Position numbers and translations under genes: made by a program. DNA of 64,000 nt from Planctomycetota bacterium (lineage in GTDB: Bacteria > Planctomycetota > UBA1135 > GCA-002686595), in the NCBI GenBank assembly GCA_016714045.1, contig JADJNY010000015.1, positions 1 to 64,000 on the forward strand, in the 5' to 3' direction. This document shows, one piece after another, positions 46,556 through 54,848 of this stretch. How positions within the stretch are numbered: position 1 is the stretch's first letter; the number at the start of each line of letters is the position of its first letter. Under the pieces are notes generated by a model. It ran no database searches. It was given only the letters and a program-made list of their open reading frames with translations, and was not told the origin of the DNA.

Positions 46556-48694
46556 TCAGAAGCCGTAGGTGAGTCCGATCGTCGCGCCGAGGCCGAACGG
46601 CGCGCCCGGATAGAGACCGCGCGCGGAGCGGACGTCGAAGTAGTCCTGGTCGAACACGTTGCGCGCGTCGACTTGGAAGCGCAGACGGCAGTCGGCGCTC
46701 ACGTCGCGCTCGATCCCGGCGTGCGCGTTCCACACGATCGACGACGGCCGCACGCCGCGCGTTCCGTTCGCGTTGATGTCCGTCGTGTTCTCGCGGTCGG
46801 AGTAGGAGTCGCCCGTGTAGAGCCCGTCGACGCTCGCGAAGAGCCCGCTGCGTTCGTCCTGCCAGCGCGCGCCCCACGCGAGGAGCACGTGCGGACTGCC
46901 CGGCGTCTCGTTGCCCTCGAAGTCACCGTTCCGGTATTCGGACTCGTTGTAGGCGGCCGCGGACCACAGGCTGAAGCCGTCGAGCCCGGCTTCCGTCAAG
47001 TCGCTGTCGAGCGCGAGCTCGACGCCGCGGTGACGCGAGCGTCCCGAGTTCAAGAGGACGTCGAACTGGTCGGGATCGGGTTCGAGCCGGTCGGAGTAGT
47101 CGATCTGGTAGACGGTCAGGTCCGCGGCGAGGAGGCCGTCGTCGCGCTGCACGCGCGTGCCGACCTCGTACATCCACGCGTACTGCGCGTCGACGGTCTG
47201 CGGGTCGGTCGAGAGCTCGATCTGATTCGCCGCGGGCGGCTGGAACGAGCTCTGCACGTTCGAGTAGATCGACCAGTTCGGTCCGGCGAGGTACGACGCG
47301 CTCAGCGCGGGGAGCACTTCGGTGAACCCGCGGCCGACGTCGAGGCCGGCCAAGTTATCCGCCTCGATGTCGACGCGCTCGAAGCGCAGGCCCGGCGTCA
47401 GCGTCCAGTCGCCGGCGACGATCTCGTTCTGCACGAACGCGGAGCCCGCCTGGTACGCGTACTCGTCCTTCGAGATCAGCGTCTGCGATCCGTCGGGGAA
47501 GTCGCGGTCGACCTGGCGCGTCAGGTCTTCGTGCTCGTAGCGCACACCCGCGAGCAGCGTCGAGCGCGCGCCGCCGAGCTCCCATTCGTGCGCGATCTGC
47601 GGCTGCACGGCCCACACGCTCATCGGGCGCGGCGTCGTCTGCACGTAGGTCGGCGAGTCGACGTAGAAGAGCGGCGTGCCGAGGAAGAAGGTCCGCTCGG
47701 TCTCGTAGTAGTACGTGATCAGGTCGAGGCGCGTGCGCGTCGCGACCTGGGCCTCGAGCTTGAGGTTGACGCGTCGCTGGCTCGCGACGAACCGGTTCTG
47801 GAGCGAGGTCGACTGCCACGGGTTCGACTGGTATTGCGCGAGGCTCAGCCCGTCGGAGAGATCGGAGTCGTCGTCGAAGGACTCGAGCTGCAAGAGCGCG
47901 CGCACCGTGTCGCTGAACGCGTAGCTCGTCTTCAGCGAGTAGTTCTGCAGCGTGTGGTCGCCGTGGTCGCGGTACGTCTCGCCGTCCTTGTAAACGCCCT
48001 CGAACAGGTAGCCGAACGCGTCGTACGTGCCGCCGGTCGCGACGTACGCCGACGCGTCGCGGAACGTGTCGTACGAGAAGCGCGTCTCGAGCGTCGGCCG
48101 GTCCGGGATCGGGCGCGTGAGGAAGTTGACGATGCCCGACACGTTGTTCGGGCCGTACTGCGTCGCGGCGCCGCCGCGCTGGACGTCGATCGCGTAGACG
48201 CGCTCCATCAAGAGCGGGAATCCCGACGCGCCCGGCGCGCCGTACGGACCACCCGCGAGCGGGATCCCGTCCGCAAACATCGCGACGTTGACGCTGCGGA
48301 AGATGCCGTCGTTGCCCGTGACGCCGCGGATCGCGATGTTCGGGAGCGAGTCGGAGCCCGTCTCCTCGCTGATGTGGACGCCGGGCGAGCGCCGCAGGAT
48401 CTCCTGGACGTTGCGCGTGCCGGCCTCGAGTACCTCGCGCGGCGGGATCACGTCGCGGGCGGCGGTGTTCGTGATCGGCGTGACGGTCGGCACCGCGCTC
48501 GAATCGCGCTCTGTGATCACGACGTCGGGGATCGTGTAGGTCGGAGGCGTCTCGCCCTGCGGCGCGGTCGCGGGCTTCGGCGCAGCGGGCTCCTGAGCTG
48601 CGCCTGCCGCGGCGAGCAGCGCGCACGCGACGACACGAGCGGAGACGCGGTGCGAGATCGACTCGGGCGTTGGATCCAGTGTGCGTTCGTTCAT
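46556..48694 (-). CDS. TonB-dependent outer-membrane receptor
   Basis: In this 712-residue product, residues 1-34 are a leader (ARVVACALLAAAGAAQ). The plug (~70-190) has RNVQEILRRSPGVHISEETG, NIAIRGVTGNDGIFRSVNVA and VYAIDVQRGGAATQYGPNNV. The 22-strand barrel runs to the end and finishes in ...LGATIGLTYGF, with terminal Phe. It resembles FecA-type siderophore receptors. A TonB-box-like stretch precedes the plug (PDVVITERD). It is divergent from a tonB gene 152 bases away, so they may share regulation by iron; no clear Fur box was found. Confidence 0.92.
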   Translation of the reverse strand: MNERTLDPTPESISHRVSARVVACALLAAAGAAQEPAAPKPATAPQGETPPTYTIPDVVITERDSSAVPTVTPITNTAARDVIPPREVLEAGTRNVQEILRRSPGVHISEETGSDSLPNIAIRGVTGNDGIFRSVNVAMFADGIPLAGGPYGAPGASGFPLLMERVYAIDVQRGGAATQYGPNNVSGIVNFLTRPIPDRPTLETRFSYDTFRDASAYVATGGTYDAFGYLFEGVYKDGETYRDHGDHTLQNYSLKTSYAFSDTVRALLQLESFDDDSDLSDGLSLAQYQSNPWQSTSLQNRFVASQRRVNLKLEAQVATRTRLDLITYYYETERTFFLGTPLFYVDSPTYVQTTPRPMSVWAVQPQIAHEWELGGARSTLLAGVRYEHEDLTRQVDRDFPDGSQTLISKDEYAYQAGSAFVQNEIVAGDWTLTPGLRFERVDIEADNLAGLDVGRGFTEVLPALSASYLAGPNWSIYSNVQSSFQPPAANQIELSTDPQTVDAQYAWMYEVGTRVQRDDGLLAADLTVYQIDYSDRLEPDPDQFDVLLNSGRSRHRGVELALDSDLTEAGLDGFSLWSAAAYNESEYRNGDFEGNETPGSPHVLLAWGARWQDERSGLFASVDGLYTGDSYSDRENTTDINANGTRGVRPSSIVWNAHAGIERDVSADCRLRFQVDARNVFDQDYFDVRSARGLYPGAPFGLGATIGLTYGF

Positions 48695-48846
48695 GTCGCG
48701 ACTCGGTGCGGCGAGCGAGAGAACCCCGCTAGCGCGCCGCGTCGAGCGTGGTCACACCTTCGCGCGTCGTGCCTGGGTGCGTACGGACAAGAGCGCGCGG
48801 CGGCCGGATGCGCGTGACCGGATCCGCGGACGACACTACGTTGCGC

Positions 48847-49869
48847 ATGACCTTCACGGCGCACACGCTGCAGCCTCGACGCCCGGTCGCCGGGCGCGCC
48901 GCGCTCGCGGCCGCGCTCCTGCACGGGGCGGCGCTCCTCGCCGCGCACTTCATCCCCGCGACGAGCCCCGCGCCGCGCCGCGATCCGCAGTGGGAGGACG
49001 GGCCCGTGTTCCAGCTCGACCTGCGTTCGAGCCTCGCGCTCGACCCCGAAGCGCAGGGCGAGGTCGAGGAGCCGAGCGGTTCGGGCGACGGTCTCGCGCC
49101 GGACGTCGCGCTGCTCCCCGAAGTGCCTGCGCCGTTCGCCGAGACGCCCGCGCCGCTCCCCGAAGCGCCCGCGCCGCTCGTCGAACTCGTCGAGCCCGAT
49201 GCACCGCCCGACGAGCCCGCGCCCGAGCTCCCTACGCCCGTCGAAGCGACCACCGCGTTCGACGTCGACGCGTCGACCCGGGCCGACGCCGATCTCGACG
49301 TGCCGCCGGCTAGCGAGAACGGCGCCGCGGCATCCGAAACCCTCGAGCCGGAGCGCTCGGTGGACGCCACGGTCGCCGCAGCGTCTCCCGCGAACTCGTC
49401 CACCACGGGCGCGCCGGAGACGACGCGCGCTGCGCTCGGCCCGACGCCGTCGGGCGGACCACCGCCGCCCGCCGTGAGCGCCGCGACCGCGCACGTCGAC
49501 ACGACCGGAGACCGCGGCCGCTTCGCGAGCTCCGGCGCGGCCGGACCAGGTGGGGCACGCGCATCGAACGCGGACGGCCCGGTCGAGCTCGCGGCCGGCA
49601 GCCTGCGCACGCGGCGCGCGCCGAAGCCCGACTACCCGGAAGGCGCGCGTCGGCGCAGCGAGCAGGGCACGGTCACCTGCCGCCTGACCCTCGACCGCGA
49701 GGGCTTCGTGCTCGAGGTCGCCCTCGTCACGAGCAGCGGACACCGCGAGCTCGACGACGCCGCCGTGCGCACCCTGAAGCGCTGGCGCTTCGAGCCGATC
49801 CAGGAGCTGACGAACGCAAAGCGCGCCTACGCGCTCCAACGACTCACCTTCGAGCTCGCCCGACCCTGA
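48847..49869 (+). CDS. tonB: TonB-family energy transducer
   Basis: In this 340-residue product from the ATG at 48847, residues 8-30 include a membrane anchor (GRAALAAALLHGAALLAAHF). A long Pro/Glu/Ala-rich rod (~65-250) follows. The C-terminal TonB domain (~255-340) has PDYPEGARRRSEQGTVTCRL, VLEVALVTSSGHRELDDAAV, RTLKRWRFEPIQE. It should link an ExbBD motor (not in this window) to the receptor transcribed from the opposite strand. A longer frame up to 48748 is open, but the extra residues have no family features. Confidence 0.9.
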   Translation: MTFTAHTLQPRRPVAGRAALAAALLHGAALLAAHFIPATSPAPRRDPQWEDGPVFQLDLRSSLALDPEAQGEVEEPSGSGDGLAPDVALLPEVPAPFAETPAPLPEAPAPLVELVEPDAPPDEPAPELPTPVEATTAFDVDASTRADADLDVPPASENGAAASETLEPERSVDATVAAASPANSSTTGAPETTRAALGPTPSGGPPPPAVSAATAHVDTTGDRGRFASSGAAGPGGARASNADGPVELAAGSLRTRRAPKPDYPEGARRRSEQGTVTCRLTLDREGFVLEVALVTSSGHRELDDAAVRTLKRWRFEPIQELTNAKRAYALQRLTFELARP

Positions 49870-49944
49870 GCGCGCGAGGCAATCCTCACGGACGACGCCC
49901 GCACCGAGCGACGACCTTCTCGATCCCTCGCCCGACGCGCGCCC

Positions 49945-50736
49945 TCACCGCCCCAACACGCCCTCCACCCCCAACCCCCCCCCCCGCCGCTCCTCGAGCG
50001 CCGACTTCACCCCCGCAACCCACACCTCATCCTCCTCACCGCTCACGCCGCGCTCGAGGCGAACGAGCTCCTCCCCCACCGCGACCCTCGCGAACCCCGC
50101 CGCGGCGCGCCGCCGGAGCTCGACGGGCAAGTCACGCCGCCCCAACGCGAGCACCTCGAGCTCACCCCGCGCCCGTTCGTCCCGCGCCGCGTGCTCCGTC
50201 AGCAACCTCAACGCCCCGTCCCGCAACGACACACTCGCCTTCCCCGCCGCGTCGAGCACGACGTGCGCGCACCACCGCCCCCGCTCGGGCGCATCGACGT
50301 CGTCGAGCGCGCGCAGGAGCGCGTACTTCTCCCCCTCCGGCCCGTCACCATCGAGCACCTCCGGCGCGAGCGCCGCGAGCGCGCCCGGCGCCGACCGTTC
50401 GCGCGCGACGAAGCGCGCGCGCAGGACGCGCTCGGAGACCTTGCGCGGGTCGGCGTCATCGGACGCGAAGCCCGCCTCGACGACCTCCCCCGCGTCGACC
50501 CAAACGCGCGCGCGGCTCGTCGCGACGAGCCGCGCGGCGTCGCGTTCCACCCGAACGCGCTCGACCTCGTCAGGCAAGCGCTCGGCCGCGACGCCGCTCG
50601 AAGCAGCGATCGCGGCCGGCGCGTTCGATTCCAGCCCGCGCGTCGCGAGCAGCACGAGCCCCGTCCCTGCCGCGAGCCCCAGGCTCACGATCCAGATCGG
50701 CGCCGTGCCGCCCGTTCGTCCGCGCGTGCGCGTCAT
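49945..50736 (-). CDS. Membrane-anchored hypothetical protein, last gene of the porin-cytochrome arm
   Basis: In this 263-residue product, one N-terminal transmembrane helix (IWIVSLGLAAGTGLVLLATR, ~14-33) is followed by an all-alpha, HEAT-like periplasmic part (ALLRALDDVDAPERGRWCAH, LTEHAARDERARGELEVLAL). No heme motifs and no family is recognised. It starts nine bases after the stop of the decaheme cytochrome gene, so it is probably in the same operon. A run of 11 C (G on the coding strand) at 49975-49985 sits about ten codons before the stop. Length changes there would alter only the C-terminus. Confidence 0.72.
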   Translation of the reverse strand: MTRTRGRTGGTAPIWIVSLGLAAGTGLVLLATRGLESNAPAAIAASSGVAAERLPDEVERVRVERDAARLVATSRARVWVDAGEVVEAGFASDDADPRKVSERVLRARFVARERSAPGALAALAPEVLDGDGPEGEKYALLRALDDVDAPERGRWCAHVVLDAAGKASVSLRDGALRLLTEHAARDERARGELEVLALGRRDLPVELRRRAAAGFARVAVGEELVRLERGVSGEEDEVWVAGVKSALEERRGGGLGVEGVLGR

Positions 50737-50744
50737 GAGCAGGC

Positions 50745-53621
50745 TCAGTAGGCCTTGTGCACCTTCTGCACGCTCCACTCCTTGCCTTCGCCGTGGCACA
50801 CGCCGCACGACTCGTTGCCACCGGACGAGGTCTGCACCTCGATGTGGGCCTGCGCGTCGGTCGAATCGTGGCACGCACCGCACACGACGGCCCAACGCTT
50901 CACCGGCACGTTCTGCTCGGTCGGGTGGTTGCGCTCGGCGGGCGTCTTCCACGCGTCGTTGTCGCTGCCGTGGCACTTGAAGCAGTTGCGCGTGCCGCCG
51001 GGCATCGTCGGGAAGAGCACCTCGTCGAAGGTCGAGAGGCCGAAGTTGTTCGGATACGCAGCGGAGCCGTTGCCGACGATCGTGTAGTCCGACGCGTTTG
51101 CCAGCTCCTCACCCATGTGGATCTTGTGGAGCATCGTGCGGAAGCTGATCGTCACGTCGTCCGTCGCCGGAGCGTTGCCCGCGGAGTACCGCGGACGGTC
51201 CTCGGAGCCGGCCGTGCCGTGGCACACGATGCACGATTGGAAGCCGCGGCGACCCGCGCCGTGGAACGAGAGCTCCTGGTGGCAGTTGTAGCAGTTCGTG
51301 CTGTCCGAGATGAGCTCGTACGGCTCGACCTCCGTGGCCGAACCGACCAGGACGTCGACGAGGTCCGCCTCGGCCGTCGAACGGTAGCTGTTCGACTCGC
51401 CGTACAGGCTCAGCGTCAACGTCTGCGCCGTCCAGATGCCGAGCGTGTAGGTGCCGTCGACGATCGACTTTCCGGCCCACTTGCCCCACGTCTCGTCGAA
51501 CGCCGGCGAGCCCTGCAGCGGAATCGGGTAGGTCGCGGGCATGACGAAGTCGCTCGTGTAGCTGCACAGGACGACGTTGCCGGCGCCGAACTCGGCCACT
51601 TCCGTGATCGTGCCCGTGGTCGCGTTCAGCGTGTACTGCGTCGTCACCGTCTTGGTGGTCAGCGTGATCTCCTGGACCGTCGCGCCGGCCGCGTGGACGA
51701 AGCGCAGGCTCGAGGCGTAGCTCGAACCCGGCGCGCCGAACCACAGGCGCGTACCGTCGACGAACTGGATGCGCGCGTACTCCTCGGAGCCCGTGCCGTC
51801 GTCGATCACGACGTAGTCGTCGCGGGCGAAGCTCGCGGCGCTCGCCACGTCGAGGTAGTTCTGCGCCAGGATCGTGGCCTCGGCGAGCGTCGTGCTGCCG
51901 CCGGAGGTCGCCGTGCGCGCGTAGACCGTCGTCGTCGCGCCGGTCACGTTCCAGTGCGGCGTGAAGGAGGTCGTGAACGTCTCCAGCGCGCCCGTCGAGA
52001 CGCCGACGCGTTCGAGCAGGACGAGCTTCGGCAGGTTCACCGTGTACGGCTGCGCGCCCGTCAGCATGCCGACCGGAATCGAGCCCGTGAGCACGAGGTT
52101 GTAGTTCGAAGTCGGACCGGACAGGTCGACGGACAAGCTGCCGACGCTCGACGGCACGATGTCGGTTCCGGCGTCGTTCTGCAGCGTGAAGGTCACGGTG
52201 ACCTTCTCACCCGCGTCGAGCGTTCCGTCGCCGTCGTTCGTGCCGGCTTCGGTGACCGCCGTCACGTCCAGGTTGACCCCCGCGTCGAAGTTCGGGTCGA
52301 GCATCGGGTGCAAGTGCGCGTCGTACACGGCGAGCGCGTTCCCCGCGTCGGCGTGGCAGAGCACGCAGTTCGAGTCGTTCGCCTCCGCGCCCATCGTCTG
52401 CTGGTTTGCGGTGTACGGTTGGCCCCACACGACGTCGTCGTGGCAGGAGCCGCACGCGCGCTCCGTCGGCTGCGTCTTGTACAGGTCGCCCTGCGCGGGC
52501 TCCGTCAGCGGGCCCGTTCCGTCCGGATCACCGTGGCACACGACGCAGTTCGACGGACCCTTGCGGATCGTGTCTTCCTTCGCCTTGTTGTCCGTCGACA
52601 GCGCGGTGTACCCGAAGTCGCGCGGCGTCGCGATCAGCGCGTGCGGCCAAGCCGGGAACGCGACGGCCGAGAAGTCGTGCACGGTGTCGTTGAAGCCGAC
52701 GATCTCGTACGGCGTCGCCGTCGCGGAGTAGTTGCGCGAGCCATCGGGGTTCGTCGAGACGCCGAGGACGCTCGGCAGGTGCTCGCCCGAGTGGATCTTG
52801 TGCACCATGACCTTCATCTCGATCGACACGCCCGGGTCGGCGCGATCGAGCGAGCCCGCCGTGTGGCACATCAGGCAGAGCGTCACGTTGCGCCGCAGGC
52901 CGCCGTGGAGCTGGAGGTTCTCGTGGCAGCGGTTGCAGTTGTCCTCCTTGACGACCTCGCGCGCCTCGACGTCGCCGGTGTCGCCGATCACGAAGTCGTA
53001 CGTCGCGTTGCCCGCGTCGCGCTTCGCTTCGCCGTCGACGGTGAAGTCCCAGCCGACGTACATCCCCACGGTGTAGGTGCCGTCGAGCAACGCTTCGCCC
53101 GTCAGCTCGCCGTCGGCGTTCGGGTCGCCGTTCGGCTTGTTGTACGGCGCGGCGTAGGTCGCCGGGATGGCCACGGGGAACGTGTAGAGGTAGGAGCCGT
53201 CGTCCTGCTGCTCGGAGAGGGTCCCGAGGTCGGTGCGCTCCGCGATGACGCGCTGGTAGTTGAACGTCGGGCCGGACACGAGGATGCGCGCGCGCGCGAA
53301 CTCGGTGATGTCCCAGGCGTCGCCGTCGGTCTTCGTGCACGTGAAGGCGACCGTGATGGTGTCGCCGGCCTGGAAGCGTCCGCCCGCGGCCGTGCCGCCG
53401 GACACGCCGGTGATCGCGAGTTCGATTCCGGGGAGCTCGTCCCCTTGATCGAGCGCCGTCTCCGTCGCGCTGCCGTCGCCTGGCGGACCGGCGGGGCCCT
53501 CCGGCCCCGTGTCGCCGTCGTCCGCCGAGCAGCCCGCCGCGACCGTGATCGCGAGCCCGAGCAACGTGGCACACACGCCGGTGGAGAGGCGTTGGAGAGT
53601 CGTGGGATCGAAGCGCTTCAT
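50745..53621 (-). CDS. OmcA/MtrC-family decaheme c-type cytochrome, outer-surface lipoprotein
   Basis: In this 958-residue product, the leader has a lipobox Cys at ~31 (TVAAGC), followed by a short collagen-like run GPEGPAGPPG. Ten CxxCH motifs fall in two sets of five, as in OmcA/MtrC: at ~229 CNRCH, 249 CLMCH, 359 CVVCH, 390 CGSCH, 419 CVLCH, then after a ~350-residue beta-rich domain at ~777 CYNCH, 797 CIVCH, 880 CFKCH, 914 CGACH, 939 CGVCH. The beta-domain-pentaheme-beta-domain-pentaheme order matches the surface-exposed reductases of extracellular electron transfer. The ATG at 53621 has GGAG seven bases upstream; an ATG at 53636 is the alternative. It lies downstream of the 13-heme and barrel genes. 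Confidence 0.95.
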   Translation of the reverse strand: MKRFDPTTLQRLSTGVCATLLGLAITVAAGCSADDGDTGPEGPAGPPGDGSATETALDQGDELPGIELAITGVSGGTAAGGRFQAGDTITVAFTCTKTDGDAWDITEFARARILVSGPTFNYQRVIAERTDLGTLSEQQDDGSYLYTFPVAIPATYAAPYNKPNGDPNADGELTGEALLDGTYTVGMYVGWDFTVDGEAKRDAGNATYDFVIGDTGDVEAREVVKEDNCNRCHENLQLHGGLRRNVTLCLMCHTAGSLDRADPGVSIEMKVMVHKIHSGEHLPSVLGVSTNPDGSRNYSATATPYEIVGFNDTVHDFSAVAFPAWPHALIATPRDFGYTALSTDNKAKEDTIRKGPSNCVVCHGDPDGTGPLTEPAQGDLYKTQPTERACGSCHDDVVWGQPYTANQQTMGAEANDSNCVLCHADAGNALAVYDAHLHPMLDPNFDAGVNLDVTAVTEAGTNDGDGTLDAGEKVTVTFTLQNDAGTDIVPSSVGSLSVDLSGPTSNYNLVLTGSIPVGMLTGAQPYTVNLPKLVLLERVGVSTGALETFTTSFTPHWNVTGATTTVYARTATSGGSTTLAEATILAQNYLDVASAASFARDDYVVIDDGTGSEEYARIQFVDGTRLWFGAPGSSYASSLRFVHAAGATVQEITLTTKTVTTQYTLNATTGTITEVAEFGAGNVVLCSYTSDFVMPATYPIPLQGSPAFDETWGKWAGKSIVDGTYTLGIWTAQTLTLSLYGESNSYRSTAEADLVDVLVGSATEVEPYELISDSTNCYNCHQELSFHGAGRRGFQSCIVCHGTAGSEDRPRYSAGNAPATDDVTISFRTMLHKIHMGEELANASDYTIVGNGSAAYPNNFGLSTFDEVLFPTMPGGTRNCFKCHGSDNDAWKTPAERNHPTEQNVPVKRWAVVCGACHDSTDAQAHIEVQTSSGGNESCGVCHGEGKEWSVQKVHKAY

Positions 53622-53788
53622 CTCGTGCTCCTGCATGGAAGGAACTGGGAATCGGGGTCGTCGTCTCCAGCGGCGCGGTTCCGCGTGCCGCTGGAGCTCG
53701 TTCGGGTTCGTGCAGACGAGGTCACCGTCGAGAATCGACGAGGTCGGATCTGTGAGGTGTTGTTCGTAGAACGGTGTGGACGGGGCCG

Positions 53789-53810
53789 GTGCGCCGCTCG
53801 CGCGGCGCGC
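53789..53810. terminator. Perfect hairpin between 13-heme and decaheme genes
   Basis: GTGCGCCGC (53789-53797) pairs over 9 bp with GCGGCGCAC (53802-53810) around a TCGC loop. It lies 15 bases after the 13-heme gene's stop and 168 bases before the decaheme start, on the same strand. No T-tract follows, so it may slow or stabilise the transcript rather than end it. Confidence 0.55.
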
Positions 53811-53825
53811 ACGGGCTCCGTGAGT

Positions 53826-54848
53826 TCAGAGGTGGCACCGCGTGCACGACGAGCCGTCGTCGATGTGCGGCAACGGCTGGCCGTTGCCGTGGCATTGACG
53901 GCAGTTCATCGCGGGGATGTGCCACGCAGGCATCGGCGTCGCGGCGTCGTGGCTCGGCGTCGCCTGGTGGCACGTCGCGCAGGACTCACCCGCGAGCGGT
54001 TCGTGGCAGGACACGCAGTGCCGATCCTGCGGCGCGCCCCAGGTACCGCGATGGCTGCGCGGCGCGTTCTCCTGGTGACAGCGATCGCACGAGTCGGGCT
54101 GGTGGCAGGCCGCGCAGTTCTGGCGATCCATGCTGGCCGTGAGGCCGTGGCCGCGCTCGCGCCAGAAGCCCTTGTGGTTCTCGGGCGCCTGCGCGAGGTG
54201 GCAGGTCTGACAGCTCGTCTCCGTGTGGCAGAGGTCGCAGCGGTTCGCGGTCTCCTCGCGCTCGCACGCGCGCACCACGCCGCCGTGGCTGCGCATCCAC
54301 GACGCGACGTGGCTCGGCGGCTGCGCGTCGGCGCGGATGCGCTCGTGGCACGTCGCACAGTCGTTCGACGCCGGCTTCGCCGCGTGACACGCCGTGCAGT
54401 CGTCCATGCGCAGCGCGTGCGCGGGCTCCACCCGGTCACTCTTCGCGAGCGCGTCGTGGCACGCGGCGCAGTCCTGCGCGCGCTCGACGTGCTTCGCGTG
54501 CGAGAAGCGCACTTCGTCCGCGAGCGCGAGGACGTGCTGCGCGCGGTACGTCTTGCCGTCGTAGAGCGCGGCGATCTGGCGCTCCGGCGGCTTCTTCGCG
54601 TCGATCTCGGCGTGGCAGAGCGCACAACCCTGCGGTCCGGGCATCCCGGGCTCGTCGCCGCTCTCCGCCTGCGCGTGGCAGGCGACGCAGTCGAGCCCCT
54701 GGTCGCCGACATGCACCGCGTGGCTGAACGCGAGCGGCTGGTCGCCGGTCTTCAGGGCCTCGAAGATCGCGCACCCCGCGAGCGAGAGGAGCGCCAACGC
54801 CATGGCCACTCGTGCGGCCTTCGACCGCGTGTGAATCAAAAGCGCCAT
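53826..54848 (-). CDS. 13-heme c-type cytochrome lipoprotein (MtrA-like role)
   Basis: This 340-residue product is almost all heme-binding sequence. The leader ends in a lipobox (LLSLAGC, Cys ~26). Thirteen CxxCH motifs follow in order: CVACH, CALCH, CAACH, CTACH, CATCH, CDLCH, CQTCH, CAACH, CDRCH, CVSCH, CATCH, CRQCH, CTRCH; the last is two residues from the C-terminus. One heme per ~24 residues, with extra His for bis-His ligation, suits a wire-like periplasmic cytochrome that threads the barrel. It overlaps the barrel gene by 13 bases, so it is cotranslated. MtrA has ten hemes; thirteen is more than that model. Confidence 0.92.
   Translation of the reverse strand: MALLIHTRSKAARVAMALALLSLAGCAIFEALKTGDQPLAFSHAVHVGDQGLDCVACHAQAESGDEPGMPGPQGCALCHAEIDAKKPPERQIAALYDGKTYRAQHVLALADEVRFSHAKHVERAQDCAACHDALAKSDRVEPAHALRMDDCTACHAAKPASNDCATCHERIRADAQPPSHVASWMRSHGGVVRACEREETANRCDLCHTETSCQTCHLAQAPENHKGFWRERGHGLTASMDRQNCAACHQPDSCDRCHQENAPRSHRGTWGAPQDRHCVSCHEPLAGESCATCHQATPSHDAATPMPAWHIPAMNCRQCHGNGQPLPHIDDGSSCTRCHL

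Noticed and set aside
44444..48817. A 1,457-codon open frame on the + strand
   Set aside because: It is antisense to the duplicated lipoprotein and the TonB receptor, both with clear family features. Its Arg/Val/Asp-heavy text is a by-product of high GC in the opposite strand.
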